A stretch of DNA of 64,000 nt from Paradesertivirga superstes (lineage in GTDB: Bacteria > Bacteroidota > Bacteroidia > Sphingobacteriales > Sphingobacteriaceae): assembly GCF_037622515.1 (NCBI RefSeq), contig NZ_JBBJCN010000001.1:1178001-1242000 (forward strand), given 5' to 3'. Each line of letters starts with the position of its first letter. Position 1 is the first letter of the stretch. Shown piece after piece: positions 6,923-14,817 of this stretch. Position numbers and translations under genes: made by a program. The notes beneath the pieces are model-generated. The model was given only the letters and a program-made list of their open reading frames with translations, did no database searches and was not told the DNA's origin.

Positions 6923-7738
6923 ATGGATATAAATCCAACTGAAACAGCTAATACATTGGTGATTCCTACTATGGCAGAGATGGCTGCAGGCGGAAATCAG
7001 CCGGAGATTTTATTTTGGGTAGGGTGTGCAGGAAGTTTTGATGACCGCGCGCAACGCATCACACGTTCAATCTGTAAGATACTTCAGCATGTAGGTATAA
7101 ACTATGCGGTGTTAGGCACCGAAGAATCGTGCACAGGAGATCCGGCCAAGCGGGCTGGCAATGAATTCTTATTCCAAATGCAGGCCATTTCGAATATTGA
7201 AGTATTGAACGCCTACAACATCAGCAAAATTGTAACAGGATGCCCCCATTGTTTTAATACCATTAAAAATGAATATCCGGGCTTGGGGGGTAACTATGAG
7301 GTGATTCATCATACCCAGTTAATACAGCAGTTAATTGATGAAGGTAAGTTAAAGGCAGCCGACGGCGAGAGTTTTAAAGGGAAGAAAATAACCTTTCATG
7401 ATCCGTGCTACCTTGGCAGGGGAAATAAAGTTTATGAGGCCCCCAGACGGGCTTTGGAAATCCTGGATGCAGATCTTGTAGAAATGAAACGCTGCAAAGT
7501 AAACGGATTATGTTGCGGAGCCGGAGGAGCACAATTATTTAAAGAGCCAGAACGCGGAACAAAAGATATTAATGTAGAAAGAATTGAAGAGGCAATTGAA
7601 ACAAAAGCAAGCATAGTTGCGGCAGCCTGCCCTTTTTGTATGACCATGCTTCGCGACGGAGTAAAGCACCTCGAAAAAGAGCAGGAAATTGAAGTACTCG
7701 ACATTGCAGAAATAACAGTGAGAGCAAATGGGTTATGA
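6923..7738 (+). CDS. CCG-domain (Fe-S)-binding oxidoreductase subunit (HdrB/LutA-like)
   Basis: The 271-residue soluble protein has two CCG-type cysteine-rich modules. The first is in FWVGCAGSF, ESCTGDPAKR and TGCPHCFNTIK. The second is in HDPCYLGRGN, LCCGAGGAQLF and AACPFCMTML. These bind the non-cubane or 4Fe-4S clusters of heterodisulfide-reductase B, glycolate oxidase GlcF and LutA relatives. It starts six bases after the stop of the membrane Fe-S gene, so the two are co-transcribed and probably form one complex. Family membership is clear from the motifs; the substrate (lactate, glycolate, a thiol-disulfide or a quinone link) is not. The long 3' gap to the next gene marks the end of the operon. 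Confidence 0.87.
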   Translation: MDINPTETANTLVIPTMAEMAAGGNQPEILFWVGCAGSFDDRAQRITRSICKILQHVGINYAVLGTEESCTGDPAKRAGNEFLFQMQAISNIEVLNAYNISKIVTGCPHCFNTIKNEYPGLGGNYEVIHHTQLIQQLIDEGKLKAADGESFKGKKITFHDPCYLGRGNKVYEAPRRALEILDADLVEMKRCKVNGLCCGAGGAQLFKEPERGTKDINVERIEEAIETKASIVAAACPFCMTMLRDGVKHLEKEQEIEVLDIAEITVRANGL

Positions 7739-8114
7739 ACCATTTGAAAAAGAAGAGCTTAGCTTTTAATACTTCTTTTGTAAACGAATTTCAAAAAGCC
7801 AGGCATTAACTTAAAAAACTCTACGGCAAATAATTTGAAGTTTGTCATTATAGGTGTGTTGTGTGGCTTCAAATGTATGCTCAAAAAACTAATAAAACAA
7901 TACCCAAACGCATCTATATTTAAGAATTGCATAATAAATCTGATGTTTAAACATCAATAATATATCTTCAACTCCCCCTGCATTAACTCCATATTTAATT
8001 CAGAACCAGTGGGGGAGACATAGATCATTATTTAACCAAAAAGGTTTTTACATACTTAAACATTTTTGGTTGCTTATTAACCCATACGAATTTAAGAATT
8101 CGTAAATTTGATTT
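7739..8114. other. Intergenic region with long-loop hairpin and -7 box
   Basis: No gene is seen in this 376-bp gap. It contains CTCCCCC (7972-7978) and GGGGGAG (8011-8017) around a 32-nt loop without a T run. It also contains an inverted repeat ACGAATT-TAAG-AATTCGT (8086-8103) that runs into a TAAATTTG promoter-like box at 8103-8110, only four bases before the next start codon. Confidence 0.5.
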
Positions 8115-8600
8115 ATGGAAATCTCGAAAAACTCCAGAGTTTGGATATATCAGTCTAACCGTCCTTTTTCTTTAACTGAAGAACATGGCGTTAAAGAAAA
8201 ACTAAATGACTTTACAAGCCAGTGGCAGGCTCATGGAAATGCGCTTACGGCTAAAGCAGAAATCCGCTACAACAGATTTGTAATTTTAATGGTAGATGAA
8301 CAACAGGCAGGCGCGACAGGCTGCTCTATTGACAAGTCTGTAAATCTGATGAAACATATTGAAGAAGAATTGGATATCAACCTTTTCGACAGGTTTAATA
8401 TCGCTTATCGTGATGAAAATGGAATCAAGTCCTGTAGCCGGGAAGAATTTGAAAAATTGATTACTGAAGGTAAAGTAACAGAAGACACCATTGTCTTTAA
8501 CAACCTTGTTCAAACTCTTGCAGAACTTGAACAAAACTGGGAAGTACCTTTAAAAAACAGCTGGCATGCACGAGTATTTGGCAGTCTGATAAACGCCTGA
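8115..8600 (+). CDS. Conserved Bacteroidota protein of unknown function (often mislabelled ABC transporter ATPase)
   Basis: A 161-residue soluble protein starting MEISKNSRVWIYQSNRPF. It has a conserved-looking HARVFGSL near the C terminus. There is no Walker A or ABC signature, so the ATPase label sometimes attached to such proteins is not supported by this sequence. A central segment (DEQQAGATGCSIDKSV) has the GCSID pattern with a cysteine at about residue 76. I recognise the family only as a small Bacteroidota protein and assign no function. The gene stands alone between the CCG protein and the convergent mtgA. Confidence 0.75.
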   Translation: MEISKNSRVWIYQSNRPFSLTEEHGVKEKLNDFTSQWQAHGNALTAKAEIRYNRFVILMVDEQQAGATGCSIDKSVNLMKHIEEELDINLFDRFNIAYRDENGIKSCSREEFEKLITEGKVTEDTIVFNNLVQTLAELEQNWEVPLKNSWHARVFGSLINA

Positions 8601-8617
8601 ACTAATCCGGTTTTCCT

Positions 8618-8645
8618 TTTTTAATTTTGACTTTTTAATTTTGGC
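8618..8645. repeat. 14-bp tandem repeat (TTTTTAATTTTGRC x2)
   Basis: TTTTTAATTTTGAC (8618-8631) is followed directly by TTTTTAATTTTGGC (8632-8645), with a further diverged unit after it. Similar sequence occurs on the other strand at 58579-58603 in the dcw cluster. Confidence 0.6.
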
Positions 8646-8665
8646 TTCTAAATTTTTAATTATTA

Positions 8666-9394
8666 TTAGTCAAATTTTAAATACCTGATCCTTCTCATAT
8701 TTCGAAGAATGAGGTATTGCTTGTGATAAATATAAGCGGTAGGTTTTGTCGGCTTCCAGCGCCTCGGATTCGGCAATACTGCTATCAGGAGAGCTGCCTG
8801 TGCTTTACTTAACTGAGTGGCAGGCTTATGATAATAATATTGAGTCGCTGCTTCGGCCCCATAGATCCCATCACCCATTTCAATCACATTCAGGTACACT
8901 TCCATAATGCGCTTTTTGCTCCAGAGCAATTCAATTAAGACAGTAAAATACGCTTCAAATCCTTTTCTGATCCACGATCTGCCAGGCCACAAAAAAACAT
9001 TTTTGGCAGTTTGCTGACTGATAGTACTTCCTCCACGCATGGGTTTACCGGCCTGGTTCTTTTCATAGGCCTTTTGTATCGACTCGGTATCAAAGCCCCA
9101 GTGCTCTAAAAAGTGCGCGTCTTCGCCGGCCATGGCAGCGTACTTTAAATTAGAGGACAATTCATCAAAATCTCTCCATTTCTTTTCGAGCTTCCAGTCT
9201 TTCCCGTTTGCCTTTCGCTCAAATCCACGTTGCACCATTAACCAGGTAACGGGGGGATTAATAAAGCGACACAGTAAAACCCAGACGATAGTAATTGCAA
9301 AAAACCAGATTAAGGCTCTTTTTACTATACTGAAAAATTTAGAAAAATTAAATGAAGATGATTTTCGGACCGACTTGCTTCTTTTACGCGCCAT
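8666..9394 (-). CDS. mtgA: Monofunctional peptidoglycan transglycosylase MtgA
   Basis: A family 51 glycosyltransferase without a transpeptidase domain. It has a short basic N terminus, one membrane helix (LIWFFAITIVWVLLCRFI, about residues 25-42) and the periplasmic GT51 domain. Motifs in order are GEDAHFLEHWGFD with the catalytic Glu, GGSTISQQTAKN, and the RKGFEAYFTVLIE and KKRIMEVYLNVIEMG region. It polymerises lipid II into glycan strands. The longest frame begins at a GTG (9398-9400), but I prefer the ATG two codons later (MARKRSK). With 242 residues it has normal length for MtgA. It is convergent with the gene at 8115 and lies downstream of the ribosomal-protein operon terminator. Confidence 0.93.
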   Translation of the reverse strand: MARKRSKSVRKSSSFNFSKFFSIVKRALIWFFAITIVWVLLCRFINPPVTWLMVQRGFERKANGKDWKLEKKWRDFDELSSNLKYAAMAGEDAHFLEHWGFDTESIQKAYEKNQAGKPMRGGSTISQQTAKNVFLWPGRSWIRKGFEAYFTVLIELLWSKKRIMEVYLNVIEMGDGIYGAEAATQYYYHKPATQLSKAQAALLIAVLPNPRRWKPTKPTAYIYHKQYLILRNMRRIRYLKFD

Positions 9395-9402
9395 TTGCAC
9401 AA

Positions 9403-9438
9403 AAATAAAAAAGACGCTCGTTATGGAGCGCCTTCTTT
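9403..9438 (-). terminator. Terminator of the rpsF-rpsR-rplI operon
   Basis: On the minus strand GGCGCTC and GAGCGTC form a 7-bp stem with a six-base loop, followed by a T6 run. It lies about 50 bp behind the rplI stop codon. Confidence 0.85.
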
Positions 9439-9489
9439 TGATTTAGTATTTACCGGATAAATTGATTAATCCGATAAGTAAAATTAGTA

Positions 9490-9933
9490 TTATTCAGCGA
9501 CTACTTCAAAAGGAACCTGAACTTTAACTTCTTTATGTAAGTTAAGATTAGCGATATACTCGCCAACAAATTTAGGTTCAGTTTCAAAAGTAATTCTTCT
9601 GCGATCTACTTCAAATCCTTCTTTCTTCAATGCATCAGCAACCTGAATTGTGTTTACAGCACCAAAGATTTTACCACTTTCGCCGGCTTTAGCGCCAACT
9701 GTAAGTTTAACACCTTCTAAACGGGCAGCAATTGCAAGAGCATCATTTTTGATCTTATCTTGTTTAAACTGTGCTTGCTTAAGGTTTTCTGCCAATACTT
9801 TTTTAGCGGAAGATGTAGCTAGAGTAGCAAAGCCTTGCGGGATAAGGTAATTTCTGCCATAACCTGGCTTTACAATTACTACATCATCCTTCTCACCAAG
9901 GTTTTTAATATCCTGTTTTAAAATAATTTCCAT
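9490..9933 (-). CDS. rplI: 50S ribosomal protein L9
   Basis: The 147-residue product has the L9 signature: an N-terminal RNA-binding domain (MEIILKQDIKNLGEKDDVV, VKPGYGRNYLIPQGFA), the long connecting helix rich in Lys/Ala/Glu and a C-terminal 23S rRNA-binding domain (AGESGKIFGAV, VQVPFEV). It is the last gene of the three-gene operon, 13 bp behind rpsR, and is followed by a strong hairpin terminator. Length is normal for the family. Confidence 0.97.
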   Translation of the reverse strand: MEIILKQDIKNLGEKDDVVIVKPGYGRNYLIPQGFATLATSSAKKVLAENLKQAQFKQDKIKNDALAIAARLEGVKLTVGAKAGESGKIFGAVNTIQVADALKKEGFEVDRRRITFETEPKFVGEYIANLNLHKEVKVQVPFEVVAE

Positions 9934-9946
9934 TTCGCTTACCTCC

Positions 9947-10210
9947 CTATTTTAATGAATCAGTTACATAAGGTAATATACCAATATGACGGGCACGCTT
10001 AACAGCCTGAGCTACTTTACGCTGGAACTTTAATGAGGTTCCTGTAAGACGACGAGGTAAAACTTTACCCTGATCGTTGATAAACTTTAAAAGAAAGTTA
10101 GCGTCTTTGTAATCAATATACTTGATTCCGTTTTTCTTAAAACGGCAATATTTTTTACGGTTATCCTCTACTTTAGGGGCAGTAACGTATTTTATTTGAT
10201 CTCTTGCCAT
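9947..10210 (-). CDS. rpsR: 30S ribosomal protein S18
   Basis: An 87-residue basic protein with the S18 core: KKYCRFKKNGIKYIDYKD, FINDQGKVLPRRLTGTS and QRKVAQAVKRARHIGILPY. Its ATG overlaps the rpsF stop by one base (TAATG), so translation is probably coupled to S6, its binding partner on 16S rRNA. No ssb gene lies between rpsF and rpsR, unlike in many Proteobacteria and Firmicutes. Confidence 0.98.
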   Translation of the reverse strand: MARDQIKYVTAPKVEDNRKKYCRFKKNGIKYIDYKDANFLLKFINDQGKVLPRRLTGTSLKFQRKVAQAVKRARHIGILPYVTDSLK

Positions 10211-10572
10211 TATCCTGCAACCTCCTCAGTTTGTTTTTTCTTATTGAAAGCTCCGCTACGTTTTTTCTCGCTGTAAGCAATTGCATGCTTATCAAGAGCA
10301 ACGGTTAAGAAACGCATGATACGCTCATCACGTCTGTATTCAATCTCCAGTTTATTAATTAATTCACCCGGAGCCTTAAATTCAGTTAGGTGATAGTATC
10401 CTGTCGTTTTCTTTTGGATAGGATACGCTAGTTTCTTCAAACCCCAATTATCTTCATTGATAATTTCGGCTCCGTTATCAGATAAAATACTGCGGAATTT
10501 AGCTATTGCTTCTTTCGCAGCTTCATCAGACAACAACGGGGTAAGAACGATTAGTGTTTCGTACTGTTGCAT
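10210..10572 (-). CDS. rpsF: 30S ribosomal protein S6
   Basis: The 120-residue protein begins MQQYETLIVLTPLLSDEA and contains the S6 blocks EDNWGLKKLAYPIQKKTTGYYHL and RRDERIMRFLTVALDKHA, with a charged C-terminal tail. It forms a dimer with S18 on the small-subunit platform. A complete Bacteroidota promoter lies 42 to 72 bp upstream, so this gene heads the operon. The leader contains CCCTT and AAGGG, which could pair as a small hairpin of autoregulatory interest, but I cannot confirm a known S6:S18 binding motif. Confidence 0.97.
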   Translation of the reverse strand: MQQYETLIVLTPLLSDEAAKEAIAKFRSILSDNGAEIINEDNWGLKKLAYPIQKKTTGYYHLTEFKAPGELINKLEIEYRRDERIMRFLTVALDKHAIAYSEKKRSGAFNKKKQTEEVAG

Positions 10573-10613
10573 TTTCTAATTTTTTGTTAATTATTACCCT
10601 TTTTAAGGGGAGG

Positions 10614-10644
10614 CAAATGTAGCAATAATAATTATTACAACAAA
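10614..10644 (-). promoter_or_regulatory. Promoter of rpsF operon
   Basis: On the minus strand TTTG (10641-10644) is followed after 19 bp by TACATTTG (10614-10621). This matches the Bacteroidota -33 TTTG and -7 TAnnTTTG consensus and its spacing. Confidence 0.8.
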
Positions 10645-10672
10645 GCATTTTATCAAAAGCATTTCTGTGCTA

Positions 10673-10769
10673 ATCAGCCCTTTGATACATACATTTCATA
10701 AATAATATTCGGCTGATGATCTGTTTAAACTCTGTGCAAATAAATAAAGCGCCCGGAGGGGGGCGCTTT
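10673..10769 (-). ncRNA. Candidate small RNA or orphan terminator in the rpsF-dnaX gap
   Basis: The 397-bp gap 10573-10969 lies between divergent genes, yet holds a strong hairpin AAAGCGCCC (10746-10754) / GGGCGCTTT (10761-10769). On the minus strand it is followed by TTTATTTATTTG, like a terminator. An inverted pair ATCAGCC (10673-10679) / GGCTGAT (10711-10717) lies beside it. An AACCTA/TAGGTT pair lies further upstream near 10814-10849. A short leftward transcript ending here is possible; no ORF of note is present. Confidence 0.35.
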
Positions 10770-10969
10770 CAAACCTAACCTAAACTAAATTACCTGATTG
10801 ATAGAATAATTAAAACCTAATCCTTATACTTTATATAATATAAATAGGTTACAAGTATCCAAACTTATTTTCTTGTCTAATACCTTATTTTTTAACCTGA
10901 TAAAGTAAAAAGCTCAATAATCTCAAATCCATTTTTATAATCTCACATCTTCTCTTTATTTTAGAGGCG

Positions 10970-12778
10970 ATGGATAATTTCATAGTGTCGGCGAGAAAGT
11001 ACAGGCCCTCAACGTTCGAAAGCGTTGTAGGTCAGCAACATATCACAAACACCCTAAAAAATGCCATCAAAAACAATCAGCTTGCACAGGCATTTTTATT
11101 CTGCGGGCCCCGTGGTGTTGGTAAAACAACATGCGCCAGAATCCTGGCAAAAACGATTAACTGCCAGAATTTATCGCCCCAGGTGGAAGCCTGCGGAGAA
11201 TGTGATTCCTGCCGTTCATTTCAGAATGGAAACTCATTCAGTATTCATGAATTAGACGCTGCGTCTAATAATTCGGTAGATGATATCCGCAGTTTAATTG
11301 AACAGGTTAGGATACCACCCCAAACCGGCAAATACAAGATCTATATTATAGATGAGGTGCACATGCTTTCTCAGGCGGCGTTTAACGCCTTTTTAAAAAC
11401 CCTGGAAGAACCTCCCTCCTATGCTATCTTTATTTTAGCAACAACAGAAAAGCATAAAATTTTACCCACTATTCTTTCAAGGTGTCAGATTTTCGACTTT
11501 AACAGGATACGGGTTGAAGACATGGCCAGTCACCTGGCCTTAATTGCAAAGAAAGAAAGTGTAGAATACGACAACGACGGCTTACACCTGATAGCTCAAA
11601 AAGCAGATGGTGGCTTACGCGATGCCCTTTCAATGTTCGATCAGATAGTAAGCTTTTCGAACAGAAATGTAAGCTATAAGGCGGTAATTGACAATTTAAA
11701 CATCCTCGATTACGATTATTATTTTAGTATAACTGACAGCTTGCTTCAGGAAGACATTGCTAAAACACTACTGACGTTTGATGAAATTCTGGCGAATGGC
11801 TTCGATGGAAATAATTTCATCAATGGTTTAGCCGCCCATTTCAGAAATATACTGGTAGGTAAAGATTCCTCAACCTTAAAATTACTTGAAGTAAGTGAAG
11901 GTATCCGCCAAAAATATTTAGAGCAATCTAAAGCAGCCTCATCTTCCTTTTTACTGTCTGCTTTAAATATTGCCAATCAGTGCGATCTCAATTATAAAAA
12001 CAGTAAAAACCAACGGCTGCAGGTCGAGCTTTCGCTGATAAAAATCTGCCACATACCATCAGCGTTAAACCTTTCAGCTTCTGCAAACGCAGAGGGATTA
12101 AAAAAAAAACCTGATTCCGCAATAAAAGCCGGATCCGGAGTTCAAATTCCGGAACCCGAAAAGACGAGACAAGCGCCTGAACTTCAGGCAGAAATGGTCC
12201 ATCTACCTGCAGAAACAGCCCCTCTACCACTGGCTTCTGCACCTTCAATAGATAAAGTTTCTCCGCAACTTCCGGTTCCGGCAGAAAAACCCAAAATATC
12301 TGTAAAGTCTTTAAAGTCGACTCCATCAATCATTCCCAATTTAAATGATTTAAGCGGTCCGGTTAATATCGCAGAAGAGGATACTCCTAAGTATGTATCC
12401 GGCGACAGCCGCATGCCGTTCAGCTCTGATGATTTTTTAAAACTCTGGAATACCTATGCAGCCGAAATAAAAAAAGCGGGCAAAATTAATATGTTCACCA
12501 TCATGACCGCCAATCCGCCAAGGGTGCTTGACGATTTTAAAATTGAACTGGTAATTGACAACCGAATTCAGGAAGAACTTTTAATAATTGAAAAGATAGA
12601 TTTGCTGAATTTCCTGAGGGTTAAGCTCGAAAACTTCGGCATAGACATTTTAACCCGTCAGGCAGAGCAAAACGAAAAGAAAAAGCTATACACATCTCAC
12701 GAAAAATACCAGTATATGCTGGCTAAAAACCCAAAACTTGAAGAGTTTCGAAGAAAGTTCAACCTGGATGTGAACTAA
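10970..12778 (+). CDS. dnaX: DNA polymerase III gamma/tau subunit
   Basis: The 602-residue protein starts with the DnaX AAA+ module: Walker A GPRGVGKTT (about 46-54), the zinc site CGECDSC plus an upstream cysteine, Walker B DEVHML, and the sensor/arginine-finger region TTEKHKILPTILSRCQIFDF. Domain III follows to about residue 365. A Pro/Ala/Glu-rich linker (about 366-470) leads to a C-terminal tau-like domain of about 130 residues. It loads the sliding clamp and connects polymerase with the replisome. There is no evident slippery A-run signal that I could tie to gamma production, although a run of nine A residues occurs near 12100-12108 in the linker and could in principle allow frameshifting. 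Confidence 0.95.
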   Translation: MDNFIVSARKYRPSTFESVVGQQHITNTLKNAIKNNQLAQAFLFCGPRGVGKTTCARILAKTINCQNLSPQVEACGECDSCRSFQNGNSFSIHELDAASNNSVDDIRSLIEQVRIPPQTGKYKIYIIDEVHMLSQAAFNAFLKTLEEPPSYAIFILATTEKHKILPTILSRCQIFDFNRIRVEDMASHLALIAKKESVEYDNDGLHLIAQKADGGLRDALSMFDQIVSFSNRNVSYKAVIDNLNILDYDYYFSITDSLLQEDIAKTLLTFDEILANGFDGNNFINGLAAHFRNILVGKDSSTLKLLEVSEGIRQKYLEQSKAASSSFLLSALNIANQCDLNYKNSKNQRLQVELSLIKICHIPSALNLSASANAEGLKKKPDSAIKAGSGVQIPEPEKTRQAPELQAEMVHLPAETAPLPLASAPSIDKVSPQLPVPAEKPKISVKSLKSTPSIIPNLNDLSGPVNIAEEDTPKYVSGDSRMPFSSDDFLKLWNTYAAEIKKAGKINMFTIMTANPPRVLDDFKIELVIDNRIQEELLIIEKIDLLNFLRVKLENFGIDILTRQAEQNEKKKLYTSHEKYQYMLAKNPKLEEFRRKFNLDVN

Positions 12779-12837
12779 GAGAGATATTAAGAAAGCAGAA
12801 AGCTGATTCCACCTATCGCTTTCTGCCCGTTCCTTAT

Positions 12838-13296
12838 TTATTTCAAAAATGTATTATCGTCTTCACCCGGGGTATGCTTAGGATAACCCTCTTCATCCAA
12901 ATCATCACGGTTATCTTCCGGAGTCATCGATAATTCTTCATCCAGAGGATCGAGCTGAACTATTTTTCCGCTATCTATATGCATGCCAAATTCGTCGGTT
13001 TCCGGAACTTCGGAAGCATCGTCATTTGCCCGGTGATATTCATCATTTGCTGTAATATTAGCCTCATCAAAGTCCGAGTCAGAATCGCTTCCGTTTCTTA
13101 CTGAAGTGGTATAAGGATCCGGATGATCATAATCCTCATCCTCACTCTTTACATCAAGTTCAAAACTATCTTTTTCAGGGTCATAGGATAAATCTTCCTT
13201 ATCTGAAGTCGCACCTATTTCCTCATTCACTTGGTTTTCATCATCCGGATCGTCATCATTAAAGCCGGGGTATGATTTATTTCTTGGATCTGTCAT
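12838..13296 (-). CDS. Small acidic, probably disordered protein
   Basis: A 152-residue protein very rich in Asp, Glu, Ser and Asn (for example NDDDPDDENQVNEE and SEDEDYDHPDPY) with very few hydrophobic residues. There is no signal peptide or membrane helix. It should be intrinsically disordered and strongly negatively charged. The frame is uninterrupted, starts with ATG just upstream of the icd promoter region and is convergent with dnaX. I do not recognise a function; charge-based chaperone or binding roles would be guesses. Confidence 0.65.
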   Translation of the reverse strand: MTDPRNKSYPGFNDDDPDDENQVNEEIGATSDKEDLSYDPEKDSFELDVKSEDEDYDHPDPYTTSVRNGSDSDSDFDEANITANDEYHRANDDASEVPETDEFGMHIDSGKIVQLDPLDEELSMTPEDNRDDLDEEGYPKHTPGEDDNTFLK

Positions 13297-13392
13297 TTGT
13301 TTTCTATTTTATTATAAAAGGAACGGGGAAGGTAAATGTTTGTCAAATCTTAGCTTTTCAACAAGCTGAAAGTGTTCTTAATACAAAATTTA

Positions 13393-13400
13393 TATCTTTG
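13393..13400 (+). promoter_or_regulatory. -7 promoter box of icd
   Basis: TATCTTTG matches the TAnnTTTG consensus and lies 39 bp upstream of the icd ATG. No good TTTG is seen at the -33 position. Confidence 0.6.
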
Positions 13401-13438
13401 CGGCTTCACAAATTAATTACCATACAAAAAATCATACA

Positions 13439-14674
13439 ATGTCTGTACAAAAAATCAAAGTAGCTAATCCGGTAGTCGAGCTGGATGGGGATGAAATGAC
13501 CCGTATCATCTGGAAATTTATTAAAGACAAACTGATTCTTCCATACCTTGAAGTAGATATTAAATACTACGATTTAGGTATCGAATATCGTGATGAAACC
13601 AATGACCAGGTTACTATTGATGCAGCTAATGCGATAAAACAATATGGTGTGGGTATTAAATGCGCCACTATTACTCCTGACGAAGCTCGTGTAGAGGAAT
13701 TTGGCTTAAAACAAATGTGGAAATCGCCTAACGGAACAATCCGTAATATCCTTGATGGTACGGTTTTTCGCGAGCCGATTGTAATGAGTAATGTACCTCG
13801 TTTGGTTCCAAACTGGACAGCTCCTATCTGCATCGGACGTCACGCGTTTGGTGATCAGTACCGCGCTACCGATTTCGTAACTAAAGGTAAAGGTAAATTA
13901 ACTATAAAATTCACTCCGGAAGATGGTGGCGAGGAGCAATCATTTGAAGTGTATAACTTTAAAGGTGACGGTGTTGCTATGGCAATGTATAATACTGATG
14001 AATCCATCATCGGGTTTGCACGCTCTTGCTTTAACCAGGCCCTGATGAAAAAATGGCCTTTATATCTTTCAACAAAAAACACTATCCTTAAAAAATACGA
14101 TGGCCGTTTCAAAGATATCTTCGAAGATATCTACCAAAAAGAATTTAAAGCTAAATTCGATGCGGAAGGCTTAATTTACGAGCACCGTTTAATAGATGAC
14201 ATGGTTGCTTCGGCGCTGAAATGGAACGGAAACTTTGTTTGGGCGTGTAAAAACTATGATGGCGACGTTCAATCGGATACTGTAGCCCAGGGATTTGGTT
14301 CATTGGGATTAATGACTTCTACGTTGGTTACTCCGGATGGAAAAACCATGGAAGCGGAAGCTGCACATGGTACAGTAACCCGCCACTTCAGAGAGCATCA
14401 AAAAGGTCGTCCAACTTCTACTAATCCAATTGCATCGATCTTTGCATGGACCAGGGGATTAGAGTTCCGTGGGATATTAGATAACAACCAGGAGCTTATT
14501 GACTTTTGTCAGAAATTAGAGCAGGTGTGTATCGAAACCGTAGAAAGCGGAAAAATGACAAAAGATCTTGCTATTACTTCTAAACCAAAAGTAGAGCATG
14601 GCACTGATTATTTGTATACTGAAGAATTCTTAGATGCGATCGATCAGAATTTAAAAGCGAAATTAGGTTATTAA
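13439..14674 (+). CDS. icd: NADP-dependent isocitrate dehydrogenase (eukaryotic-type)
   Basis: The 411-residue enzyme has the dimeric eukaryote-like IDH pattern from start to end: VVELDGDEMTRIIW, ATITPDEARVEEF, WKSPNGTIRNILDGTVFREPI, GRHAFGDQYRATDF, YNTDESIIGFA and EAAHGTVTRHF. It differs from the E. coli-type Icd fold arrangement. It converts isocitrate to 2-oxoglutarate and supplies NADPH. The start is the ATG 39 bp after a -7 box, and a strong terminator follows. Expression as a single-gene unit is likely. Confidence 0.97.
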   Translation: MSVQKIKVANPVVELDGDEMTRIIWKFIKDKLILPYLEVDIKYYDLGIEYRDETNDQVTIDAANAIKQYGVGIKCATITPDEARVEEFGLKQMWKSPNGTIRNILDGTVFREPIVMSNVPRLVPNWTAPICIGRHAFGDQYRATDFVTKGKGKLTIKFTPEDGGEEQSFEVYNFKGDGVAMAMYNTDESIIGFARSCFNQALMKKWPLYLSTKNTILKKYDGRFKDIFEDIYQKEFKAKFDAEGLIYEHRLIDDMVASALKWNGNFVWACKNYDGDVQSDTVAQGFGSLGLMTSTLVTPDGKTMEAEAAHGTVTRHFREHQKGRPTSTNPIASIFAWTRGLEFRGILDNNQELIDFCQKLEQVCIETVESGKMTKDLAITSKPKVEHGTDYLYTEEFLDAIDQNLKAKLGY

Positions 14675-14693
14675 AAAACCTTTTAATATTTAG

Positions 14694-14728
14694 AGAGGCT
14701 GCTTCCCCAGGGAGGCAGCCTCTTTTTT
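14694..14728 (+). terminator. Terminator of icd
   Basis: AGAGGCTGC (14694-14702) pairs with GCAGCCTCT (14715-14723), followed by a T run. Confidence 0.9.
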
Positions 14729-14817
14729 TATATAGCAAAGCCGGGTAGGGGCTCCCTTAATACATCTTGTTTAAGCTCGCAATTAAACGCTATATTTAAA
14801 CCAAACTAAATCACAGC

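Noticed and set aside
8115..8600. Assignment as ABC transporter ATPase
   Set aside because: No Walker A, Walker B or signature motif is present.
13272..13463. Open frame of 63 codons on the + strand upstream of icd
   Set aside because: It contains the icd promoter box and overlaps the icd start in another frame.
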